NCBI GenBank assembly: GCA_963677395.2
Contig: OY781965.2
Location: forward strand, 372,001 to 436,000
Direction of reading: 5' to 3'
Length of the DNA stretch: 64,000 bases
Origin: G963667975 sp963677395
Lineage (GTDB): Bacteria; Bacteroidota; Bacteroidia; Bacteroidales; G963667975
Part shown: positions 51,602 to 59,657 of the stretch, one piece after another
Numbering within the stretch: the stretch's first letter is position 1
Layout: the number at the start of each line of letters is the position of its first letter
Notes under the pieces: model-generated
The model's database searches: none
Seen by the model: only the letters and a program-made list of their open reading frames with translations
What the model was told of the DNA's origin: nothing
Position numbers and translations under genes: made by a program

Positions 51602-54166
51602 CTACAAGGTAACAAAGAAAGAACCTTTTATATAAAACCCTTTTATTCCAAATAAATTTTGAACATCAGGACCATCGAGATAGGTTAAACGATGGTAAGC
51701 TGAAATACGTATAATCTTCAGAATGTTCTCTAAACCATAAAATACTTCCACATATGGTTTGTCAAAAGTCATCGTGTTAAAATGCGTCAAAGGCTTCCCA
51801 TTGTATGATGCAGGTAAGATTCCATCCGGATTCTTATCCTTATCGTAAAAGTAGTTTCTATTTTCGAGAGATGAAAAAATAACATTAGCACCTACAACTT
51901 CCCTCCATTTAAGTTTCTTCATCAATGGAATTCTATTTAAGAAAAGTCCCTGGAAATGATGCATAAACATACCTTCAACAGCCTGATCAGCCGCAAATTC
52001 CATAAAATTCATCATATTGTAACTACGTTCACTTTCAAATACAGGTTCATTTCCCTGAAATATTACACCCAGTGGATATGGAATTTTACCCAACACCTTT
52101 GTTGCTGTAATACTGTAATTTAGTTGTCCTAAAGCGCCAAGTTTCCATTTACGACCAACATTCAATGAGAATTTATGGTAGTTAAAATCACTTCCTAGAA
52201 CATCTTTCATCCCTAACGTATAGCGGAAAGTCCAAACATTTCCCTGCTTAGCCGATACCCCTATCCTGTTATTGTCTTTAACCAGCCAAATTTGCTTTGG
52301 TGCATAGCGAAAAACGTATGATAATTCTGTTGTCCGATAGCTTTTCTTAATCTCACCCTTGTCGTTGTAATACGCAAAGGTAAAATCACCCTGTGGATTA
52401 AATTCCTTTGTTTGAGCAATAAATTGATGAGTCATACCCCGACCATAATCCGTTTCAAACCATACACGATTTAAAGTTCCTAAACTCATTTTATCTAGAT
52501 ACCCAAATTGAGAGGACAATGAGAACAGAACATTAAGGAATATATGCTCTTCAAGATAAATAGGATCAATTCCCAACCGTTCGGCATCATAGCTATGTTT
52601 TATCCCGATTTTTGTCCATGATTTACGACTCAGGAAATGCTCTGCCTGCAAATTATACTTAAATCTCTCATCTTTTGTACCATACGCAAAATGTGTTTTA
52701 AAAATCCAGTACTTACTGAACTTTGGATTTGTACGGAAATCTAACTGGAACCTATTCCCCTCTACTTTATTATGCCCGTAAAGCGAAATCCAGTGCCCTA
52801 CATCCACTTTTTTCACCGGATAGAAACCTTCCCATGCCGTATTGATAAACGTTCTCCAGAACTTAATTCTGGGTGATTGGCGGATAGTATCCATTGCCTT
52901 GTAGGCAAGTTCCATCGTAGTTGAGTCTTTTGCACGCTCTATACGTTGTATTTTCCAGTATTTTTCATCATAATCCTGAGCAGATGCCTCAATTTCAAGA
53001 TTCCGTTCATAAAACCTTAGTTCTTTCGGTTGGTTCGCTATATATTTAGAATTATTGACATTAAACTTCATGATCATCCCCACCGAGTTTTCGGTAAACT
53101 CCGTAACATCCACAAGCACACGGGTTTTTTCAGGAACCCAAACACCTTCGGGCAGTGGTGTATAATCTTGCTGAATACTATAACGTTCTACAAAATTGAT
53201 ATTTGCACTTTTACCAATTTCAACAGAAATGCGTTTGAGGGCAAATGTTGAGTCGGTAATCCACATTTTTCCATTAAACGCAAGATCTTCTTTACGTTTA
53301 GCCTTTACTTTCATTTCAAAACAGCGCATGTTATCAATCATCACTGTATCCATGATATAGATTTCGTAGAAACCTAAAGCACCACGAGCTATAGGAGAAA
53401 TAAAGTTACGGTCGAAAATCTTGAGCCAGTTGTCGTTAAAATTATATTTTTGGAATGAAGCACCTAAAAATTGCTCAAATAGTTCCGGACTATCAACCAG
53501 CAATCCATTGAGTTTACTTGCTTTTATATGTTCTTTATCACGCTGAGGTTCATTCAAATAATAAACATCAGCAACGGATTCTGATATCAAAAAAGGAAGA
53601 ACAACTTCTCCGTCTTCCCCTGCCTGTGTTTTTAAACTGTCAAAAACTGCAGCAAACGGTTTGAATGTCCGATTGTTCCTGAATTTTTCAGAAATCTTAT
53701 CAATTCTAATATCAACATTAACGTAAGTTTCGAATTGTAACGCACTTAAGCTGGTGAAATTATGTTCTTTTTTACGTTTCCATACTTCACGTAATATTCT
53801 CCAGGATGGATTTTCTCCAGCTTCAATTACTACTTCACCCAAATTAAAACTTGTAGGTTTTAACTGAAAATCAATTATTTGATCCTGATTTTTCTTAATC
53901 TTTTTTGATCTGGCTATGTAACCAACAACGGTTACCGTAATTGAATCTTTGAAATTTGAACCCTTGAGATGATAACTTCCATTAAAATCAGTGGTTGTAC
54001 CAACAGTAGTTCCTTTGAAATAAACATTTGCAAAAGGGATAGGCTCATTGGTAGTTGCATCCGTAATTTTCCCATTGATGGTATTATCTTGAGCTATAAC
54101 AAAGTTTACTCCCGCAAGGTACAAAACTACCAAGGGGAGAATTACTTTTAAGAGGTTATTTTTCAT
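51602..54166 (-). CDS. DUF5686 outer-membrane protein with carboxypeptidase-regulatory-like domain
   Basis: An 854-residue exported protein. The signal peptide ends near VIAQD (residue 27). A CarboxypepD_reg-like domain spans about 28-110 (INGKITDATTNEPIPFANVY, TTTDFNGSYHLKGSNF). The rest matches DUF5686, with a long periplasmic part and a predicted C-terminal beta-barrel (alternating strands from about 480, ending GIKGFYIKGSFFVTL). Function is unassigned. It starts 15 bases after the epimerase gene, at the end of the serine palmitoyltransferase operon, so it is probably co-expressed. A role in handling or placing the lipid product in the outer membrane is an attractive but untested idea. Confidence 0.85.
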   Translation of the reverse strand: MKNNLLKVILPLVVLYLAGVNFVIAQDNTINGKITDATTNEPIPFANVYFKGTTVGTTTDFNGSYHLKGSNFKDSITVTVVGYIARSKKIKKNQDQIIDFQLKPTSFNLGEVVIEAGENPSWRILREVWKRKKEHNFTSLSALQFETYVNVDIRIDKISEKFRNNRTFKPFAAVFDSLKTQAGEDGEVVLPFLISESVADVYYLNEPQRDKEHIKASKLNGLLVDSPELFEQFLGASFQKYNFNDNWLKIFDRNFISPIARGALGFYEIYIMDTVMIDNMRCFEMKVKAKRKEDLAFNGKMWITDSTFALKRISVEIGKSANINFVERYSIQQDYTPLPEGVWVPEKTRVLVDVTEFTENSVGMIMKFNVNNSKYIANQPKELRFYERNLEIEASAQDYDEKYWKIQRIERAKDSTTMELAYKAMDTIRQSPRIKFWRTFINTAWEGFYPVKKVDVGHWISLYGHNKVEGNRFQLDFRTNPKFSKYWIFKTHFAYGTKDERFKYNLQAEHFLSRKSWTKIGIKHSYDAERLGIDPIYLEEHIFLNVLFSLSSQFGYLDKMSLGTLNRVWFETDYGRGMTHQFIAQTKEFNPQGDFTFAYYNDKGEIKKSYRTTELSYVFRYAPKQIWLVKDNNRIGVSAKQGNVWTFRYTLGMKDVLGSDFNYHKFSLNVGRKWKLGALGQLNYSITATKVLGKIPYPLGVIFQGNEPVFESERSYNMMNFMEFAADQAVEGMFMHHFQGLFLNRIPLMKKLKWREVVGANVIFSSLENRNYFYDKDKNPDGILPASYNGKPLTHFNTMTFDKPYVEVFYGLENILKIIRISAYHRLTYLDGPDVQNLFGIKGFYIKGSFFVTL

Positions 54167-54181
54167 TTATTTAGTTTGTTT

Positions 54182-55168
54182 CTATATCCACTTCTTTTGT
54201 TTATACCATTCTATAGCTTCTGCTACTCCACGTTTTAAATCGTATTGTGGAGTATAGTTTAAATCTTCCGAGATTGTGTTTTCGCAACGCCAGTTACGTT
54301 CTTTTAACACAAAAAATTTATCATTATTCAGAGTAGAAACCTTCTTCGTTATCTTCCCAGTGTACTCATTTATAAAGGCAATTGCTCTTACTATGGCCAA
54401 GGGAACATAAAGCTTGAATGTTCTCTTTTTCAGAATATCCTTTGTAATTTGAGCAAATTCTTCTGCAGTATAGTCTTTCCCATCAGATACAAACCAGGTT
54501 TTACCGGAAAGTTCTGATTTCAGACATTTAAATGCAATCTCCACCAAATCAGATACATAAACGAATGTTAATATTTGCTTTTTGAACCCGATATATGGCT
54601 CCAATCCATTTTTTATAGTTTTGAAAAAAACAAAATAATCCTTTTCTCTTGGGCCATAAACACCTGTTGGCCTTATAATTAGATATGGAAATTTTGCATT
54701 TGTATTCAAATACTGTTCTGCTTTGAGTTTGCTTTTACCATATCCGGTATCAGGGTGAGGAGTTTCATTCACCTTTGCAAATTTTGAATAATCTTCGCCA
54801 TTACCGCCATGTGCAGCCATAGAACTGAAAAAGACAAATTTAGAAAGCAAAATACCTGATTGATGTATTGCATCAATCAGGTTTACAGTATATTGAAAGT
54901 TTATTTTCAGAAAGTCATCAAAGGTTAAAACCTTGGTTACAGCTGCAGCATGAATTATATAATCTGGCTTTATTTCGAGAAGCTGTTGCTTGAGCACATC
55001 TACATTCTGATAATCCAGATTTACAAACTGAATATCAGGATGCATTAAAAATTCACGGCTACTTGAACCGCGAACACCTGCCCAAACCTGCATTCCTTGT
55101 TCAATGGCTTTTTCGACCAAAAAACTTCCAATAAAACCACTAGCACCTGTAACAAGTATCCGACTCAT
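54182..55168 (-). CDS. NAD(P)-dependent epimerase/dehydratase-type reductase (candidate ceramide reductase, CerR-like)
   Basis: A 328-residue extended short-chain dehydrogenase. The dinucleotide motif is VTGASGFIGSF (residues 6-16), followed by AAAVTKVLTFDDFLKIN, the catalytic Tyr-x-x-x-Lys in GYGKSKLKAE and the downstream RPTGVYGPREKD. It lies 6 bases after the second acyltransferase-like gene in the serine palmitoyltransferase operon. In the bacterial ceramide pathway described for Caulobacter, a protein of this class (CerR) reduces the 3-keto group after N-acylation. By context that is the best assignment. Sequence alone would also allow a nucleotide-sugar epimerase. Confidence 0.78.
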   Translation of the reverse strand: MSRILVTGASGFIGSFLVEKAIEQGMQVWAGVRGSSSREFLMHPDIQFVNLDYQNVDVLKQQLLEIKPDYIIHAAAVTKVLTFDDFLKINFQYTVNLIDAIHQSGILLSKFVFFSSMAAHGGNGEDYSKFAKVNETPHPDTGYGKSKLKAEQYLNTNAKFPYLIIRPTGVYGPREKDYFVFFKTIKNGLEPYIGFKKQILTFVYVSDLVEIAFKCLKSELSGKTWFVSDGKDYTAEEFAQITKDILKKRTFKLYVPLAIVRAIAFINEYTGKITKKVSTLNNDKFFVLKERNWRCENTISEDLNYTPQYDLKRGVAEAIEWYKQKKWI

Positions 55169-55174
55169 AAAATA

Positions 55175-56302
55175 CTAGTATTCAAAATGTTTAATATAGC
55201 AGCGGCGGCGTAAATGGTTTCTTCCGTCATAACCTTCCCATTGAGACAAGCCTTTGTGATTTGTTTCAAGTTGCTGGTTATTAACTGCATATTTAATTTT
55301 ATGTTTAATAAACGCATTGAGCTGTTCGTCAAAGAAAATTGCATTGATCCCTTTTCCCTGCCATTCAGGCAGAAGTCCAATCAGGTACATATCAATGATT
55401 TCAGGCTTTTTCAAAGCTCTAAGCATGTGAATAAATCCAAATGGGAATAATTTACCCTGTGTTTTTTGCAGAGCCCGTGTTAAAGAAGGCAAATTTATTG
55501 CCACCCCAATAACTTTATCGTTGCTATCAAGAATTATTGTAACATAATCTGGCTCAACAAAGGATAGATACTGCTTAGTATAGGCATCTTTCTGGCGTTG
55601 GGAAAGAGCAGTATATCCATATAATGGCTTGAAAGACTCATTAATACAATCAAAAATTTGCTGAGCATAGGGTATAAAATCTTTTGCCTTTTTAGCCTGA
55701 AGCACCTTCACATTGTAACGACGTTTTACAATCTCTGCAATTTTCGCTACTTTTTCAGGCTTCTCAGCCGGAACTTCAAATTCGAACTGCAACCAATCAA
55801 CGTCTTTAGCATATCCAAGTTTTTCTAAATGAGCGTTATAATATTCATAGTTGTAGATAGAAGCTAATGTGCCCAACTCATCAAATCCCATCACAAGCAT
55901 ACCTTCCTTATCCATATCTGTAAATCCAAGAGGACCATGCAGGGCTTTGTAGCCCAAGCTTTTTGCCCAGTTTTCTACAGTTTGAACCAGTGCCGTTGAT
56001 ACTTCTTCATCATCGATAAAATCAATCCAACCAAAGCGAACATGCTTTTCATTCCATATTTCATTCGCTTTATGATTTATCATACCAGCAATACGACCTA
56101 CAATTTTTCCATTTTTGTAAGCCAGCCAATATCTTGCTTCACAAAACTCAAAAGCTGGATTTTTTTTCCAGTGTAAAGTGTTGTACTCGTCCATTCTTAA
56201 AGGCGGACAGCAATATTTATTATCTTTATAAAGCGTATAGTAGAAGTTTATAAACCTCTTTAAATCACTGTTATTAAGAACTTCTCTAATTTCTACAGCC
56301 AT
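55175..56302 (-). CDS. GNAT-like acyltransferase B (candidate ceramide synthase)
   Basis: A 375-residue protein with two GNAT-like halves. It shares clear similarity with its upstream neighbour: MAVEIREVL at the start, ARYWLAYKNGKIVGRIAGMI, RFGWIDFIDDEEVS, HGPLGFTDMDKEGMLVMGF, MYLIGLLPEWQGKGINAIFF (acyl-CoA/ACP-binding-like Q-x-x-G-x-x segment) and the C-terminal EGYDGRNHLRRRCYIKHFEY. It lies between acyltransferase A (9-base gap) and the epimerase (6-base gap). Bacterial ceramide synthase is an acyltransferase of this sort, so this gene or its paralogue probably attaches the fatty acid to the long-chain base. Which one does so cannot be told from sequence. Confidence 0.72.
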   Translation of the reverse strand: MAVEIREVLNNSDLKRFINFYYTLYKDNKYCCPPLRMDEYNTLHWKKNPAFEFCEARYWLAYKNGKIVGRIAGMINHKANEIWNEKHVRFGWIDFIDDEEVSTALVQTVENWAKSLGYKALHGPLGFTDMDKEGMLVMGFDELGTLASIYNYEYYNAHLEKLGYAKDVDWLQFEFEVPAEKPEKVAKIAEIVKRRYNVKVLQAKKAKDFIPYAQQIFDCINESFKPLYGYTALSQRQKDAYTKQYLSFVEPDYVTIILDSNDKVIGVAINLPSLTRALQKTQGKLFPFGFIHMLRALKKPEIIDMYLIGLLPEWQGKGINAIFFDEQLNAFIKHKIKYAVNNQQLETNHKGLSQWEGYDGRNHLRRRCYIKHFEY

Positions 56303-56311
56303 ATATGGGTA

Positions 56312-57469
56312 TTATATAAGTTTTGCGTCTTCTGATCTTGATTTTTGAACCAAATATTTAAAATAGCTTCGGCGACGTTTATGTTGGCGGTGTTCAAAGA
56401 AATCCCAAAGGGAACGAACTTTATCATTGCTTTCGAATTCGATATTCGTTTCAGCTTTTATAAAACCCTTATTTAACACTCTGCCAAGCATATCGTTAAA
56501 TATCACAGCTACAAGTCCTTTATTCTGGTACTCAGGATGTACCCCAATAAAGTACATATCCAACGTATCATTTGATTTCTTTGCTTTGTTGATCGTACAT
56601 TGTCCGAAAGGATAGTATTTTCCACCAATCTTTTGCAATGCTTTTGAATAAGAAGGCATTGTTATACCAAAAGCAACAACCTGATTATCAGAATTAGTAA
56701 TGATAGAGATCAAATCTGGTGTGAGATATTTGATATATTTTCCGATGTAGAACTCAATTTGTTTTTCTGTAATCGGGGTGAAACCATACATCAGTCCATA
56801 AATATCATTTATAATCCGGAAAATACCTTTAGAATACGGCAGTAACTCCTTGATTGAATTGATTTTAATCACTTTCAAATGATATCTATCCAAAACTTTT
56901 TGAGCAACTCTTTTTACTTTTTCAGGAACACTTTTTGGGGCAATTACCTCATATTCAACCCAATCGGCATCTTTATGAAAGCCTGCCAATTCAATGAAAT
57001 TTTGGTAATAAGAGTGGTTGTAACGCTCAGTAATGGTTGCCAGTTCTTCAAAACCATCAATAAGTATTCCTTCCGGATCAAAATCAGTAAATCCTAGTGG
57101 ACCATGAAGTGCTTCCATCCCATTTTCAACAGCCCAATTTTCAACAGTTGAAAATAATGCATTGGAAACATCATCATCATCAATCACATCAAACCATCCA
57201 AAGCGGGCATAACGGTTTCCCCATTTTTCAATATATGGTTTATGTATAATGCCGGCAATTCTTCCCGAAAGAACCCCATCTTTGTAGGCCAGCCATAGTT
57301 TTGTATCGCAAACTTCGAAAGATGGATTATGATTTTTACTTAAAGTGATAAACTCATCTCGTATGATTGGAGGTACAAAATGAGGGCAATTTTCGTAGAG
57401 TGTTATCTGAAAACGGATAAACTCTTTCAATTGTTTTTCACTGCTAACTTCAACTATTTCAATAGCCAT
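56312..57469 (-). CDS. GNAT-like acyltransferase A (tandem paralogue)
   Basis: A 385-residue protein, homologous along its length to the next gene (MAIEIVEVS, TKLWLAYKDGVLSGRIAGII, RFGWFDVIDDDDVS, HGPLGFTDFDPEGILIDGF, MYFIGVHPEYQNKGLVAVIF, FEHRQHKRRRSYFKYLV). It follows serine palmitoyltransferase by 24 bases. Tandem duplication followed by divergence suggests two related acylations, for example different chain lengths, N- versus O-acylation, or a heteromeric enzyme. Assigning it to sphingolipid synthesis is inferred from operon position and from the known need for an N-acyltransferase in the pathway. Confidence 0.72.
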   Translation of the reverse strand: MAIEIVEVSSEKQLKEFIRFQITLYENCPHFVPPIIRDEFITLSKNHNPSFEVCDTKLWLAYKDGVLSGRIAGIIHKPYIEKWGNRYARFGWFDVIDDDDVSNALFSTVENWAVENGMEALHGPLGFTDFDPEGILIDGFEELATITERYNHSYYQNFIELAGFHKDADWVEYEVIAPKSVPEKVKRVAQKVLDRYHLKVIKINSIKELLPYSKGIFRIINDIYGLMYGFTPITEKQIEFYIGKYIKYLTPDLISIITNSDNQVVAFGITMPSYSKALQKIGGKYYPFGQCTINKAKKSNDTLDMYFIGVHPEYQNKGLVAVIFNDMLGRVLNKGFIKAETNIEFESNDKVRSLWDFFEHRQHKRRRSYFKYLVQKSRSEDAKLI

Positions 57470-57493
57470 AGCTAAATTCCGTTAAAAGGTTAA

Positions 57494-58681
57494 TTACGGT
57501 ATGATTTGAAGTTTCTTTGCGTACTTATGTATTTTTTCCAGTGCTTCATCAATTTGTTCTCGAGTATGAGTAGCCATAAGAGAGAAACGAATTAAGGAAG
57601 CGTCGGAACTTACAGCCGGTGAAACCACAGGATTTACAAAGATTCCATCATCAAGTAACATCTTGGTTATTTTGAAAGTTTTAAAGTTATCCCGAACATA
57701 TAACGGAATAATTGGTGTTTCAGAATGACCGACATCAAATCCCATCAACTTGAAGTTATCCATAGAATAACGGGTATTTTCCCATAACTGATTTATACGT
57801 TCGGGTTCTTCTTCCATAACATCTAAAGCAGCTAATACACAAGCTGTTGAAGCAGGTGTAATACTCGCACTAAATATTAATGAACGTGAATTATGTTTCA
57901 AGAAATTGATGGTGTCTTTATCGCTTGCAATAAAACCTCCAATGGTAGCCAACGACTTACTAAATGTTCCCATAATGAGATCCACATCGTCTGTTAGTCC
58001 AAAATGAGATGCAGTACCCGCTCCTTTTTTTCCGATAACACCCAATGAGTGAGCATCATCAACCATAATAGAAGCATTGTATTTCTTTGCAAGTTCAACA
58101 ATTTCAGGAAGTTTTACAATATCACCTTCCATGCTGAAAATCCCATCTACTACAATGAGTTTTATTTTATCCGGTTTGCATGATTTCAATGCTTTCTCTA
58201 AGGAAGCCATATCATTATGCTTGAATTTCAATGCATTTGAAAAGGACAATCTTCTTCCTTCGATAATTGAAGCATGATCAAGTTCATCCAGAATAATATA
58301 ATCATCACGGCCTGTTACTGCCGAAATTACGCCTATATTTACCTGAAATCCAGTAGCATAAACCAATGAAGCATCTTTCCCGACAAATTTGGCCAAACGA
58401 TCTTCCAACTCAATATGAATATCCAATGTTCCGTTTAGAAAACGTGAGCCAGCACAACCTGTTCCATATTTATTTACAGCATCAATTGCTGCTTGTTTAA
58501 TTTTAGGATGGTTCGTAAGACCTAAATAGCTGTTAGAGCCAAACATCAGTACTTTTTTTCCTTCTATCAGAACTTCTGTATCCTGATCAGATTCAATTAC
58601 CCTGAAAAATGGGTAAACACCAAGTCTTATCATCTGTTGAGGGAGATCATACTTGGACATTTTTTCTTGTAAAAACCTCAT
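57494..58681 (-). CDS. spt: Serine palmitoyltransferase
   Basis: A 395-residue PLP enzyme of the alpha-oxoamine synthase family; start at 58681 or the internal Met8 (MSKYDLPQQM). It condenses serine with palmitoyl-CoA, or an acyl-ACP, to 3-ketodihydrosphingosine, the first step of sphingolipid synthesis. Landmarks are SNSYLGLTNHPK, YGTGCAGSRFLNGT, LDELDHASIIEG, cofactor-binding Asp209 and His211 in MVDDAHSLGVIG, and PLP Lys242 in GTFSKSLATIGGF. Related KBL and 8-amino-7-oxononanoate synthases share the fold. The N-terminal YPFFRVIES block and the downstream acyltransferase/epimerase genes favour SPT. A strong TATCTTTG promoter box lies 54 bases upstream, heading the operon. Confidence 0.9.
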   Translation of the reverse strand: MRFLQEKMSKYDLPQQMIRLGVYPFFRVIESDQDTEVLIEGKKVLMFGSNSYLGLTNHPKIKQAAIDAVNKYGTGCAGSRFLNGTLDIHIELEDRLAKFVGKDASLVYATGFQVNIGVISAVTGRDDYIILDELDHASIIEGRRLSFSNALKFKHNDMASLEKALKSCKPDKIKLIVVDGIFSMEGDIVKLPEIVELAKKYNASIMVDDAHSLGVIGKKGAGTASHFGLTDDVDLIMGTFSKSLATIGGFIASDKDTINFLKHNSRSLIFSASITPASTACVLAALDVMEEEPERINQLWENTRYSMDNFKLMGFDVGHSETPIIPLYVRDNFKTFKITKMLLDDGIFVNPVVSPAVSSDASLIRFSLMATHTREQIDEALEKIHKYAKKLQIIP

Positions 58682-58734
58682 AATTAGAATTTGTTGGTTT
58701 ACAATTTCTCGTTAGATCTTATAATTGAAGCCTG

Positions 58735-58742
58735 CAAAGATA
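58735..58742 (-). promoter_or_regulatory. -7 promoter box (TATCTTTG) of the sphingolipid operon
   Basis: Exact TAnnTTTG match on the minus strand, with TTTG (CAAA at 58760-58763 on the plus strand) 17 bases upstream. The leader to the serine palmitoyltransferase ATG is about 50 bases. Confidence 0.55.
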
Positions 58743-58784
58743 CTGGTTTCTTTGCAAACCAAAACAATTGTTTAAATTTTACAA

Positions 58785-59657
58785 TTAATTGCTTGTTATT
58801 TTGTCAAGCAGCTTATCTGCTAATCTGCTCGCTCCAATTCTGAATAAATCTTTCGTGAGCCACTCTTTGCCAAGAACAGCATCTACCAAGGCATAATATT
58901 CTACTGCCTGTGAAGGTTCAGAGATTCCGCCAGCAGGTTTTAAACCTATTTTAATACCTGTTTTTTGATACTGTTCTTTTATCGACAGCAGCATTATATA
59001 AGCTGCCGGAATTGTTGCTGAAACAGCTATTTTTCCGGTTGATGTTTTGATAAAATCAGCACCTGCATCTATCGCTATATCGCTGGCAATTTTAATATTT
59101 TTTAAAGTTTGTAGCTCGCCTGTTTCCAGAATTACTTTCAGATGTGCATCACCACAAAACTGTTTAATTGCCTTTATTTCCTGATGAACTGCTTTCCAAT
59201 CACCTTGCAAAGCTTTTCCACGTGAAACAACCATATCAATCTCTTCAGCACCTTCATCTACAGCATACTTCACTTCTATAAGTTTAACAAACAGAGGTGA
59301 TTGTCCTGCAGGAAATGCTCCTGCAACACATGCTGTGTGTATTCCTGTTCCACACAATTTTGTTCTAACCTGCTTTGCAAATGTTGGATATACACACACT
59401 GCAGCAGTACATGGAATGTTTTGAGATTTGTCTTCAAATGCAATTGCTTTTTCGCACAACGCATTTACTTTTTCTTCGGTATCTGCACCTTCAAGTGTTG
59501 TTAAATCAATAAATCCCAATATATTACGATAAACATCTTTGAGATTGGAATAGCTTTTGATTTTTTCAGAAATCAGCTTTAAACAAACTTGTTCTGTTTC
59601 AGCAAGATCGATTTCTGCATAATGGGTAATATCTATCATCTTAAAACTATTTTTCAT
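58785..59657 (-). CDS. deoC: Deoxyribose-phosphate aldolase
   Basis: A 290-residue class I aldolase from ATG 59655-59657, cleaving 2-deoxyribose-5-phosphate to glyceraldehyde-3-phosphate and acetaldehyde. The Schiff-base lysine is in GADFIKTSTGKIAVSA. VKVILETGELQT-like (LKVILETGEL), EIDMVVSRGKAL and the C-terminal GLKPAGGISEPSQAVEYYAL are typical. A longer frame from 59705 would lie within the preceding gene. ATG 59657 overlaps the stop of that gene (ATGAAAAATAG), and ATG 59639 is also possible. It sits in an rpiB/lutB-like/deoC run, pointing to pentose and nucleoside sugar use. Confidence 0.93.
   Translation of the reverse strand: MKNSFKMIDITHYAEIDLAETEQVCLKLISEKIKSYSNLKDVYRNILGFIDLTTLEGADTEEKVNALCEKAIAFEDKSQNIPCTAAVCVYPTFAKQVRTKLCGTGIHTACVAGAFPAGQSPLFVKLIEVKYAVDEGAEEIDMVVSRGKALQGDWKAVHQEIKAIKQFCGDAHLKVILETGELQTLKNIKIASDIAIDAGADFIKTSTGKIAVSATIPAAYIMLLSIKEQYQKTGIKIGLKPAGGISEPSQAVEYYALVDAVLGKEWLTKDLFRIGASRLADKLLDKITSN
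59214..59229. promoter_or_regulatory. parS-like ParB-binding site (3), inside deoC
   Basis: TTTTCCACGTGAAACA differs from TGTTNCACGTGAAACA at one position (base 2). It lies within the deoC coding sequence, about 2.3 kb from the candidate origin gap. Confidence 0.65.
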
